Source: Bacteroidota bacterium
GTDB taxonomy: Bacteria > Bacteroidota > Bacteroidia > Chitinophagales > Saprospiraceae
Assembly (NCBI GenBank): GCA_024277695.1
Contig: JAJRUR010000185.1
Coordinates: 1 to 14,098 of the forward strand
Direction of reading: 5' to 3'
Length of the DNA stretch: 14,098 nt
The position numbers were made by a program, and so were the translations under genes. This document shows positions 1 through 8,000 of the stretch, piece after piece (position 1 is the stretch's first letter; the number at the start of each line of letters is the position of its first letter). The notes below the pieces were generated by a model that saw nothing but the letters and a program-made list of their open reading frames with translations, had not been told where the DNA came from and did not search any database.

Positions 1-78
1 ACCTAGAGAAGTTTGGGCTTTTATACCTAATGAAAATATACAACAATATAAAACACAAATAATGTACCTACTCTTCAT
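1..78 (-). CDS. Secreted protein, N-terminus only (cut by window edge)
   Basis: An open frame starts at an ATG (bases 76-78, minus strand) and runs off the left edge after 26 codons. It begins MKSRYIICVLYCCIFSLGIK and continues AQTSLG. This is a textbook Bacteroidota type I signal peptide: two basic residues, a hydrophobic core of about 14 residues, and a KA-Q cleavage junction after residue 21. The mature protein is outside the window, so its function cannot be told. It lies downstream of trmD on the same strand, 94 bases away, and has a weak promoter of its own, so it is probably a separate unit. The call rests only on the signal peptide and the open frame. Confidence 0.6.
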   Translation of the reverse strand, partial: MKSRYIICVLYCCIFSLGIKAQTSLG

Positions 79-103
79 AGTGCTCAATAGTTATTTAGTG
101 AGG

Positions 104-111
104 TAAATATA
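104..111 (-). promoter_or_regulatory. Weak -7 promoter element of the left-edge secreted protein
   Basis: The minus strand reads TATATTTA, one mismatch (last base) from the Bacteroidota -7 consensus TAnnTTTG. It sits 25 nt before the ATG at 78, the same distance range as the better promoters in this window. A TTTTG lies about 22 nt further upstream (134-138) and could be a loosely spaced -33 element. The region is very A/T rich, so chance similarity is possible. Confidence 0.25.
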
Positions 112-172
112 GTATAAAAAAAAGCAATATAAACAAAATAGTAGTAAATTCTCCATTGATTTCTTTTTTGAT

Positions 173-847
173 CTATTCCAGCAGATCAGGCCTTCGGTCT
201 TTTGTACGTTGCATGGATTGGTCTAGTAGCCATTGATTGATTTTGGCTTGGTGTCCGGAGCGTAGGATATCCGGTACCTCCACTCCTTTGTACTCAGCCG
301 GACGTGTATAAACCGGTGGCGCCAACAATCCGTCTTGGAATGAATCAGATAGTGCACTACTGGCATCACCTAAAACGCCGGGAATCAATCGAACTACAGA
401 ATCTACAAGGACCATCGCAGGCAGTTCACCTCCTGAGAGTACATAATCTCCTATACTGATCTCTAAAGTGACATAAAGTTGTCTGATGCGCTCATCGATC
501 CCTTTGTAATGTCCACAGATGAGCAACAAATTTTGGGATAGAGACAGTCTATTGGCCGTAGCCTGTTGATATCTATGACCATCCGGAGTCAGATAGATAA
601 TTTCGTCATAAGATCGTTCTAGGAGTAAGGCATCTATACAAGTCCCCAGAGGCTCGGGCATCAAGACCATGCCTGCACTCCCACCATAAGGGTGATCATC
701 TATTTGACGATATCTACCCTTGCCATAGTGTCTAAGATCATGAATATGTATCTCCACCGAGCCGGATTCTTTTGCTCGACGAATGATAGAATGATCCAGT
801 GGGCCGGTAAGTAGTTCGGGGATGGCTGATATGATGTCAAAGCGCAT
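173..847 (-). CDS. trmD: tRNA (guanine-N1-)-methyltransferase TrmD
   Basis: TrmD transfers a methyl group from S-adenosylmethionine to N1 of G37, next to the anticodon of tRNAs with a G36-G37 pair, and so prevents +1 frameshifting. It acts in the cytoplasm as a homodimer of SPOUT-fold subunits. The 224-residue length is normal. Family hallmarks are all present: YLTPDG at 85-90, CGHYKGIDER at 111-120, and the knot region IGDYVLSGGELPAMVLVDS at 132-150. They are followed by VVRLIPGVLG (R153) and the SDSF segment with the likely catalytic Asp168. The C-terminal domain has PPVYTRPAEYKG (177-188) and the GHQAKINQW segment (198-206). The ATG lies 3 nt after the stop of the M20 peptidase gene, and an AAAGGG (854-859) within the last codons of that gene sits 6 nt upstream. 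It is therefore the third gene of the cdaA operon and probably translationally coupled. It is not in the rpsP-rimM-trmD-rplS cluster found in many other phyla. Confidence 0.97.
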   Translation of the reverse strand: MRFDIISAIPELLTGPLDHSIIRRAKESGSVEIHIHDLRHYGKGRYRQIDDHPYGGSAGMVLMPEPLGTCIDALLLERSYDEIIYLTPDGHRYQQATANRLSLSQNLLLICGHYKGIDERIRQLYVTLEISIGDYVLSGGELPAMVLVDSVVRLIPGVLGDASSALSDSFQDGLLAPPVYTRPAEYKGVEVPDILRSGHQAKINQWLLDQSMQRTKDRRPDLLE

Positions 848-850
848 AGA

Positions 851-2221
851 TTACCCTTTAGTATCAACGAAGTATTTATAAAAGTAAGGAATGGTTTCGA
901 TACCTTTATAAAAATTGAAGAGGCCATACGACTCGTTGGGTGAGTGGATATTATCTTCATTGAGTCCGAAACCCATCAAAACGGTTTTGACCTCAAGTAC
1001 TTCTTCGAAAAGGGCTACGATCGGTATGCTACCCCCTGCACGGGCAGGAATCGGCTTTTTGCCAAAGCTTTTTTCCATCGCCATAGCAGCTGCTTGATAT
1101 GCCTTGGAGTCTGTGGGAGTCTCAGCAGGAGCACCACCATGATGGGCTGTTACGGATACTTGGACACCCGGAGGGGCAAGGGATTTGAAATATTCGGCAA
1201 ATATTCGACTTATCCTTTCATGGTCTTGATGGGGAACTAAGCGCATACTTATTTTGGCGTACGCCTTGGAGGGCAAAACTGTTTTTGCTCCCTCCCCTGT
1301 ATATCCTCCCCAGATTCCGTTGACATCAAGCGTGGGTCGAATAGCTGCTCGTTCTAAAGTAGTATAACCCTCCTCTCCATAGACTGATTCGATACCCAGA
1401 TCAGCTGCATAAGCTTCCTGATCAAATGGTGCTTCGTTGAGTTCGATACGTTCTTGATTGGTCAGTTCTTTGACGTGATCATAAAAGCCCGGTATCGTAA
1501 TCCGACGTTGATCATCATGCAGTTGTGCAATCATTTTACATAAGATATTGCAGGGATTGGCTACAGCTCCACCAAATGTACCGGAGTGCAGATCTCGATT
1601 AGGTCCGGTAAGTTCGACCTCCATATAGCTCATCCCCCTGAGTCCTACGGTGATCGATGGCACATCATTGGCGATAATGGATGTATCACTGATCAGAATC
1701 ACATCACAACTCAGCTGTTCTTTTCGCTCTCGAATAAAGTCCTCCAGATGTTCTGATCCGACTTCTTCCTCACCTTCGAGCATAAACTTGACATTGCAAG
1801 GGAGTTCGTCGGTGGCGACCATTGCCTCGAAGGCTTTGATGTGCATATAGAGCTGTCCTTTATCATCACAAGCTCCTCGCGCAAAGATGCGATCGTTCTT
1901 GATCACCGGATCAAAAGGAGGCGAATCCCAAAGCTCTAGTGGATCAGGTGGTTGGACATCGTAGTGTCCATAGACCAGAACTGTAGGAAGATTTTGGTTT
2001 ATTATTTTTTCGGCATATACTATCGGATGTCCTTTGGTAGGAATGATCTCTACTAGGTCAGCACCCGCAGACCGCAGCTTATCTTGTAACCATTCTGCCG
2101 CTTTGATCATATCGGCTTGGTGTGCAGGATTGGCACTGACGGATGGTATGCGTAGTAGATCAAGAAGTTCTTCTAAGTATCTTGAGCGATGCTGTTGATG
2201 ATATTTTTGTGTCTGATGCAT
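851..2221 (-). CDS. M20-family dipeptidase (CNDP/carnosinase-like di-zinc peptidase)
   Basis: A cytoplasmic metallopeptidase of the M20 clan, expected to cleave dipeptides or short peptides with two zinc ions. Its 456 residues match the bacterial 'dipeptidase' branch close to carnosinase. Visible metal-site residues are His86 and Asp88 in GHYDVQPP, Asp119 in RGACDDKG, and the Glu152/Glu153 pair in LEGEEEVGSE (catalytic base plus ligand). Asp179 in ISDTS and His426 in DNIHSPNE complete the set. His212 in DLHSG is the conserved residue reaching across from the lid domain (about 190-370). No signal peptide or membrane segment is seen. The gene lies between cdaA (13 nt upstream) and trmD (3 nt downstream) in one operon. 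The substrate cannot be read from sequence; recycling of dipeptides, possibly including cell-wall-derived ones, is only a guess from the neighbourhood. Confidence 0.93.
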   Translation of the reverse strand: MHQTQKYHQQHRSRYLEELLDLLRIPSVSANPAHQADMIKAAEWLQDKLRSAGADLVEIIPTKGHPIVYAEKIINQNLPTVLVYGHYDVQPPDPLELWDSPPFDPVIKNDRIFARGACDDKGQLYMHIKAFEAMVATDELPCNVKFMLEGEEEVGSEHLEDFIRERKEQLSCDVILISDTSIIANDVPSITVGLRGMSYMEVELTGPNRDLHSGTFGGAVANPCNILCKMIAQLHDDQRRITIPGFYDHVKELTNQERIELNEAPFDQEAYAADLGIESVYGEEGYTTLERAAIRPTLDVNGIWGGYTGEGAKTVLPSKAYAKISMRLVPHQDHERISRIFAEYFKSLAPPGVQVSVTAHHGGAPAETPTDSKAYQAAAMAMEKSFGKKPIPARAGGSIPIVALFEEVLEVKTVLMGFGLNEDNIHSPNESYGLFNFYKGIETIPYFYKYFVDTKG

Positions 2222-2234
2222 TATGCTAATTTGT

Positions 2235-3035
2235 TTAGTTGATATTTTTGTAGTAGGATTTGAGTATTTCGATCAAACGATTTTGATTGATATTAAATTC
2301 TATTTTGCCATCTTTTGAAAAAGAAATCTGGCCGGTTTCCTCGGATACTATAATGGCTGAAGCCGAACTTTGTTCCGTGACCCCAATACCTGCTCGATGT
2401 CGAATGCCATATCGGCGAGGAATATCCTTATTTTCCGAAAGAGGAAGGATACATCCTGCTGCAGTGATCCTGTCTCTATGGATGATAACCGCTCCGTCAT
2501 GCAGCGCATTATTTTTAAAAAAAATAGACTCTAGTAGTGCGGAACTCAGGCTAGCATCCAAGGGTACACCCGACTTGCTCCATTCGAGTGTATCGATACC
2601 GTCAGATAATACGATGAGTGCACCGGTCTTTGACTTGGAAAACTCTGTTACCGATTTGGCGATAGCTTGTAGGTATTGTTGGCGGGCACTACCATCGACA
2701 AAATCACGGCTCATGATTTTATTGAGAAACTTAGACCTACCTCTGAGGGTCGTATTGCCGATATAAAGTAAAAACCTACGGACTTCCGGTTGAAAAATGA
2801 TGATCAAGAGCAAGACCCCTACACCTATGATTTTGCCCAAAATAAGCGATAATAAGGTCATATGGAGCATATCTACCAAACGCCATATCAGATATAGAAT
2901 GATCGCCCCTACAAAAATATTGAAGGCCATAGTGCCTCGCAATAACTTGTACACCATATAGAGAAGATAGGCCACGATCAACCAATCGAGCACATCCCAA
3001 ATCTGAATCGTCAAAAATCCAATATCTATCTCCAT
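2235..3035 (-). CDS. cdaA: Diadenylate cyclase CdaA (DacA family)
   Basis: Makes the second messenger c-di-AMP from two ATP molecules at the inner face of the cytoplasmic membrane. The 266 residues give the standard CdaA plan: three N-terminal transmembrane helices (about 17-32, 36-55, 62-82), a short linker, then a DAC domain (about 105-255). The two signature motifs are intact: DGA at 180-182 within ALHDGAVII, and RHRA at 212-215 followed by GIG. FQPEVRRFL (81-89), which joins the last helix to the linker, is also typical. It is the first gene of the cdaA-M20-trmD operon, with its own promoter at 3065-3072. No cdaR or glmM partner, known from Firmicutes, is present. In many Bacteroidota cdaA directly follows folP; here folP is on the same strand but about 6.9 kb away. 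Confidence 0.95.
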   Translation of the reverse strand: MEIDIGFLTIQIWDVLDWLIVAYLLYMVYKLLRGTMAFNIFVGAIILYLIWRLVDMLHMTLLSLILGKIIGVGVLLLIIIFQPEVRRFLLYIGNTTLRGRSKFLNKIMSRDFVDGSARQQYLQAIAKSVTEFSKSKTGALIVLSDGIDTLEWSKSGVPLDASLSSALLESIFFKNNALHDGAVIIHRDRITAAGCILPLSENKDIPRRYGIRHRAGIGVTEQSSASAIIVSEETGQISFSKDGKIEFNINQNRLIEILKSYYKNIN

Positions 3036-3064
3036 AAAAGATCTGCAAATTAAGCATTTTCATC

Positions 3065-3072
3065 CAAATATA
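3065..3072 (-). promoter_or_regulatory. -7 promoter element of the cdaA operon
   Basis: The minus strand reads TATATTTG, an exact match to the Bacteroidota -7 consensus TAnnTTTG, ending 29 nt before the cdaA ATG. No convincing TTTG is seen at the -33 distance. Its upstream edge overlaps an 8-base palindrome, TAGCGCTA (3071-3078). The element is identical to those before the M23 gene and the DM13 gene. Confidence 0.6.
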
Positions 3073-3137
3073 GCGCTACGTCGGGTGGAGAATGCATCAT
3101 AAACTCTCCCAATCTATATTTAAAAATAAAAAATGTG

Positions 3138-3145
3138 TAGTTTTG
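3138..3145 (+). promoter_or_regulatory. -7 promoter element of the unknown-protein/miaE pair
   Basis: The plus strand reads TAGTTTTG, an exact match to TAnnTTTG, ending 22 nt before the ATG at 3168. No clear -33 TTTG is seen. It is divergent from the cdaA promoter; the two -7 elements are about 65 bases apart. Confidence 0.5.
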
Positions 3146-3167
3146 ATAGCTTTTTTAATCCTCAAGT

Positions 3168-4385
3168 ATGAAACAATTTTTGCTTTTTCTTATGATTGTG
3201 ACGAGTTATAGTCTCGTCGGTCAAAAAGTGACTGTCAACGATGACGGAGAAAAAATCGTACAATACGATGACGGATCCTGGCGCAAATACCATCCCTCCG
3301 ATTCGATTTATGAGACCAAGGGGGATTCCGGGCAAAACATTCGCTTACAGGATTCGTGGCTCGAAAAAGAAGAAAATGATATGCCTTTGAGTCAAGTCGA
3401 ACTGCTCAAAGCGGCTCAAGAACGGATCAATACACTCAGTCTCAAGACCAAATTTGAGCGAGAACGCTATCAAAATATTCAAGCAAGACGTATCTACTTG
3501 GAAGACAATTACAAGCGGGCTAAAACTAATCGAGACAATGAAGACCCAGCATATCTGGAAAAATTAAGGACCGAACTCGCTGAAGCTAAAGTCAAAGAGA
3601 AGCAAGCTGCAAAAACTTTTAAGAGAGCCCTGAAGAAGTCAAAAAAAGCATTGGATGTCTTGCATCTGATCCCCGAAGAGCAGATAGCTTGGTACTTAAA
3701 AGAAACAAAAAACCAAAAACCCGATGCGCACTCGGATCAAAATCCCTTGTCAGAAAGTTCTGAGAGTGAGAAACTCATAATACCCAAGGTTCTGCCGATC
3801 AAAGGATCCCAGCAGCCGGGCTATTTTAGTTTAGATGCCGAGCCATATCGAGATCCGCTGATATATCCGCCAACCGAGCAAAATTGTATAGTGATAGAGT
3901 CCATAGATGATTTTACAGGACAAAAGCGCAAGGATACACAGCGTGCACACTATTTTGACTTCAGCTATGACCGGATGCTTCCTCACCTTAAAGGTGTCCC
4001 TTTTTTGCAGTGCTATGCCAATCTGACCAATATGTCGGGCTATACATTTATCCATCTCGAAATAATTGTTAATAATCCGAATGCTTCGAGAAACTTTGGT
4101 AGTATAGAGAAGGATGCCCAAATCACATTTTACTTGCTCAATGGCCAATCCATCACACTCAATAATCGACGTACGGATAACGGTCGCATAGATCCCTTGA
4201 AGAAGACGACCAGCTATATCATCCAATTGGCTATCGATAAGGCAGTAGAAAAAGAACTCAAAAACGGGCTGGTGGATCAAATGCGAATAGTATGGTCCAA
4301 AGGATATGAAGAATATCAGATATACAATATGGACTTTTTTAGACAGCAAATAAAATGTCTCCGCGATGGTTCCCGAGTCAAGTAA
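3168..4385 (+). CDS. Unrecognised secreted protein: DDGSW motif, coiled coil, C-terminal beta-rich domain
   Basis: Not recognised as a named family. Residues 1-18 form a signal peptide (MKQFLLFLMIVTSYSLVG, then QKV), so the protein is exported, and no lipobox is seen. Just after it, residues 21-41 hold a 'DDGEKI...YDDGSWRKY' motif, a short beta-hairpin-like element that recurs at the N-termini of exported Bacteroidota proteins. Residues about 74-165 are strongly charged and helical (ERINTLSLKTKFERERYQ, AEAKVKEKQAAKTFKRALKK), so a coiled coil is likely. A Ser/Glu-rich linker follows (about 184-205). A C-terminal domain (about 238-398) alternates hydrophobic and polar residues like a beta-sandwich and has Cys at 240, 282 and 397; it includes LNGQSITL and MRIVWSKGYEEY. 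Its last 20 nt overlap the start of miaE, so the two are translated from one message. A periplasmic structural or scaffold role is possible but unsupported. Confidence 0.85.
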   Translation: MKQFLLFLMIVTSYSLVGQKVTVNDDGEKIVQYDDGSWRKYHPSDSIYETKGDSGQNIRLQDSWLEKEENDMPLSQVELLKAAQERINTLSLKTKFERERYQNIQARRIYLEDNYKRAKTNRDNEDPAYLEKLRTELAEAKVKEKQAAKTFKRALKKSKKALDVLHLIPEEQIAWYLKETKNQKPDAHSDQNPLSESSESEKLIIPKVLPIKGSQQPGYFSLDAEPYRDPLIYPPTEQNCIVIESIDDFTGQKRKDTQRAHYFDFSYDRMLPHLKGVPFLQCYANLTNMSGYTFIHLEIIVNNPNASRNFGSIEKDAQITFYLLNGQSITLNNRRTDNGRIDPLKKTTSYIIQLAIDKAVEKELKNGLVDQMRIVWSKGYEEYQIYNMDFFRQQIKCLRDGSRVK

Positions 4386-4971
4386 ACAGGTATTGGGTCT
4401 GGAGATGCCTACGGATCCTCGTTGGACGGATTTGGTAAAAATATCTATAGAAGATATATTGACCGATCATGCATATTGCGAACAAAAAGCGGCCACGTAC
4501 TGTATTTCGTTGATTCAGATGTATCCAGACAAAATAGAACTTGTAGAGGCTCTTTCTCCTATAGTGACAGAAGAATGGGGGCACTTCAGGTTGGTTTTGG
4601 GAGAATTGAAGAAGCGAAATTTGACACTAGGACATCAGCGCAAGGACGAATATATCCAACGCCTAAAGGCTTTTGAGCGCAAGGGAGGCAGCCGCGACCA
4701 ACGCCTAGTCGAAAAATTACTAATTTGTGCCTTGATTGAAGCGCGCAGTTGTGAGCGATTCAGATTGCTTTCTCTCGGTCTGGCAGAAGAAAACCTAAGT
4801 CGTTTTTATCATCGTTTTATGATTTCTGAAGCCGGTCATTATCGGTGCTTTTTGGATTTGGCAATATTGTACGGAGATGAACGGGAGGTGAAAAAACGAT
4901 GGCAAGAGTATCTGGATTATGAGGCGGAATTTCTGAAAACATTTAAACCGCGAGGTGACAGGATGCATTAA
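4366..4971 (+). CDS. miaE: tRNA-(ms2io6A)-hydroxylase MiaE
   Basis: A ferritin-like di-iron monooxygenase that uses O2 to hydroxylate the isopentenyl side chain of ms2i6A37 in tRNAs, after MiaA and MiaB have acted. At 201 residues it has the full-length size. The two di-iron half-sites are complete: Glu39 in DHAYCEQKAA with Glu70 and His73 in EEWGHF, and Glu125 in LIEARSCERF with Glu155 and His158 in ISEAGHY. RKDEYIQRL (92-100) and KGGSRDQRLVEKLL (106-119) are also family-typical. The ATG at 4366 is chosen because the conserved start, LGLEMPTDPRW, begins at residue 10; an internal ATG (codon 14) would cut it. The start overlaps the end of the upstream unknown gene by 20 nt in another frame. 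An O2-requiring enzyme implies at least facultative aerobic life. Confidence 0.93.
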   Translation: MVPESSKQVLGLEMPTDPRWTDLVKISIEDILTDHAYCEQKAATYCISLIQMYPDKIELVEALSPIVTEEWGHFRLVLGELKKRNLTLGHQRKDEYIQRLKAFERKGGSRDQRLVEKLLICALIEARSCERFRLLSLGLAEENLSRFYHRFMISEAGHYRCFLDLAILYGDEREVKKRWQEYLDYEAEFLKTFKPRGDRMH

Positions 4972-5022
4972 AGGCAATAGTCCGCACCTAAAGACCTGCA
5001 TGATCAACTGCTGCACATCCCA

Positions 5023-5060
5023 TTTGGCTTGGGCAGAAGCGGAAGCATCACCAAGCCAAA
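5023..5060. terminator. Inverted repeat between convergent miaE and tamB
   Basis: TTTGGCTTGG (5023-5032) and CCAAGCCAAA (5051-5060) are perfect 10-base inverted repeats separated by 18 bases. They sit in the 97-base gap between two genes that end facing each other, the usual place for a bidirectional terminator. There is no strong T-run on either side (plus strand continues ATTATAGTTT), and the loop is long, so classical intrinsic termination is uncertain. It may instead protect the 3' ends of the mRNAs. Confidence 0.4.
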
Positions 5061-5068
5061 ATTATAGT

Positions 5069-8000
5069 TTACTCTTCATCTTCCGGTTTTTTACCTAACA
5101 GTCTATCGAAGGTTTTAGAATAACGCAAACCTACTCCAACTTCTATTTTACGACTTCCCAGTTCTAGATCGGATAGTTGATAGACCCTGACTTTGAACCG
5201 TCCATCGGAGGTGATGTTATATTCAAATTTGAAATCATTGGCGACATACGAGCCGTTGACTCCTTGGCTATTGATAAAATATGCCCCACCGGTGAGCAAA
5301 ATTTTTCCTTCAAAAAGTCCTATCTCCGGATTGACTTGATAGATTTCGTCATTTTGATTGGCGATGATATCGCGGTATTGGCGATAGTTAAACTGAAGAT
5401 TAAAATCCGACACGAAAGATATGTCCGTAATCGCATCACTAAGCAATTGGGAGATATACTGGGATAGTTGGCTAGTAATGAAGTCTGTAACTGTATTGAA
5501 GGCATTTTCAGTATTGATAATAGAAGATACCAAATTGGTCTCCGGCAAAAATCCACCTGTCAATAGTAGTCCGAATACTTGCATATTGAGCAAATTGGGT
5601 TCTGACTGCAACGAGTTTACTTTGGCAGTAATATAGTTCCCCAGTTGTCCGGACGGCAAATTTGGAAATTGGAGGTCAAAATTGATATTGGGTTTGAGCA
5701 GAGGACCGTCGATCAACATAATCACTTTGACACGTTGATTTCTTCTAGCTTCATCTCGCAACTGACTATTGGCATTGGTGGGAAAAAATTCTTCCACAAA
5801 AGTATAAATCGATGTACTGGTGACATAATCTGCCGTAATATCCATCTGTGCATTAAAAGGATCACCTGTCCATCGTATGGTTCCTCCCCTATTTACTGCA
5901 AACCTGCGCGGAACAAAATCCTGATAACTATATATATAGTCACCGGATTGGACTATATAGTCTCCATAAATATTAAAATCACCGGAACGATTCATCAATA
6001 TTTTGAAATTTCCATTTCCTCGACCTGTAATGACATTGCTCTCCTGCTCATCCATAATTATTTTTATCTCCGACCTACTATCGACATCCAGATCCATGTG
6101 GATATTAACTCCTTTAATTTTTAATCGCTCTGCGCGTTCTTCTGCCTCTTTTTGACGGCCAATTTGATGATCGAATGCTACAAAACTGACTTCCTCATCC
6201 CGGATGGACTCCTCAAGTGGTATAAATAGTTTCGTCCCTGTAGTGGGTTTTCCTTCTATCCGAATATTAGGTGCATCTATCAAACCATCAAATCGCACAT
6301 CCATCTCTCCGATAGCATGCCCATAATATGCCTCTCCATGGTACTTATCTGTATCTAAGGCCAAAAAATGTTGGCCATGTACGGACACATCCAAGCCGAT
6401 ATCACGCATCAGATTATGTGTCAATCCTCCGGTCACTTGTGCGCGATTTCCATATTTGTCGATCAATTCTCCACCGGTCACGTCCAATAGATTTGAACTG
6501 ATTTTGACTTGAGCATCACTCGTCTTGTAGGTAGTTCCCAGATAGATCACTTTGGTCTCTACCCCTTTGAGTTTGCCCAAACCATTCATCTGTAGATTAC
6601 TCATAGGACCGTTGATATTCAGCTTGACATCTACATGACCTTTCGTGTTTTCAACTCCCTCTCCTATCCAATACTCCACCATTTTGGCCGGGTAGTTATC
6701 CAATATTATTTGTACATCCAACATATCTGCTGTGGCAGCCGGCTTACCGAATCCTCTAGGAATGAATACACCTGATGCTGTCAAATCTTTTTCTACATCG
6801 TCTATCACTAGATTTATATCTATGGGCATCTTGATTCCTCGCATCTGAGTAGTGATGTCGAGAAGTCCATAATAGTCTCGATTGATCCACAAACTGTCCA
6901 TATGTACATTCGCTTCAAAATTTTCCAATTCAAAAACATTATCGTTTTTGACTTTAAACTCAAATGGCCCTTCAAAAGTCAACTTGTCATATACCCATAA
7001 GTCATTGAGAAGATCCAAGTCAAAGTTTTTTGTGCCGATTTCGACACCTTGGTCATCCTGTGTATTGAAATAAAAATATTCTTTACCATTGGTCAAAAAG
7101 ACCTTTTCCGATCGAATAAAATTTTTGCTAAAAAGAGTTTTATTGTCCGGGTCTATGTGCCAGAGTTCGTTTAAAATGGCCAAATCTTGAGCATCTAGTC
7201 TCAAACCAAAATGCTCGCCTTCTAGAAAGATCCTACCTCCAATATTGAGATTTTCGATGACTTGCTCCAAACCTCCCGTATTGAGATTAAAATATAGACT
7301 GTCCGCAGTGAGTCTTTGCTCAAAGTTGAAGGATTTAGCTACGTATTTATCAGCATAAACTATGCGATCTACAGCCAAATCTGCAGTAAGCACTCCATCT
7401 GCTTGCTCGCTGTTGACTCCTAGCCCAAAAAATTCGATGTCCTCCATTTTCAAATAATCCGTATAACTCGTCCATCTAAGATATCCTTCATCATCATAAT
7501 ATGATCCATCGACTTGAAAATCTCTAATCGTGTCGAGTGGCAGATGTAGTGCAGTAGTCAAACCTTTGGAGTTTTTTATATTCAGATAAAAATCAAAGTG
7601 CTGATCAGCTTGAGCTATGCCATCTAGATATGATCTCATACCAAGGCGTTTATAAAAGTCTGCATAATTTTTTTCTAATAATCGGAGCAGGGTAATATGC
7701 ATCTTATCAAGCAAAAACCGGCCTTCCATATTCAGATATAATACATCACTATCCACTTCCAAAGTTTTTTCTTGACCTGATGTAAAAGTAGATATCAAAT
7801 GTACCGTATCAAACGCAAAAGAAGCCGTATCATCCAGCATAAGCTGAAAGTCTGAAAAAACAAAATCACCATCCATCTCTTCAAGGCTCAAATTCGTAGC
7901 ATTAAAGTCTGCCTTACCCTTGATGACTATCTGCCGATCCGTCAGATGGAGTTTCCTCAAATCGATACGGACAATATCTGCCGTAAAGTCATAGGAAGGA

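Noticed and set aside
112..122. T-run on the minus strand downstream of trmD as an intrinsic terminator
   Set aside because: No GC-rich stem precedes it; the stretch is simply A/T rich.
2776..3063. 95-codon minus-strand frame overlapping the start of cdaA
   Set aside because: It lies in another frame over the cdaA transmembrane region, whose translation fits the family precisely.
5645..6124. 159-codon plus-strand open frame inside tamB
   Set aside because: It is antisense to a well-supported coding region, and its translation is rich in Ile, Cys and His with no domain-like pattern. Other antisense frames (2287-2766 plus, 3831-4349 minus, 11633-11974 minus) were rejected for the same reason.
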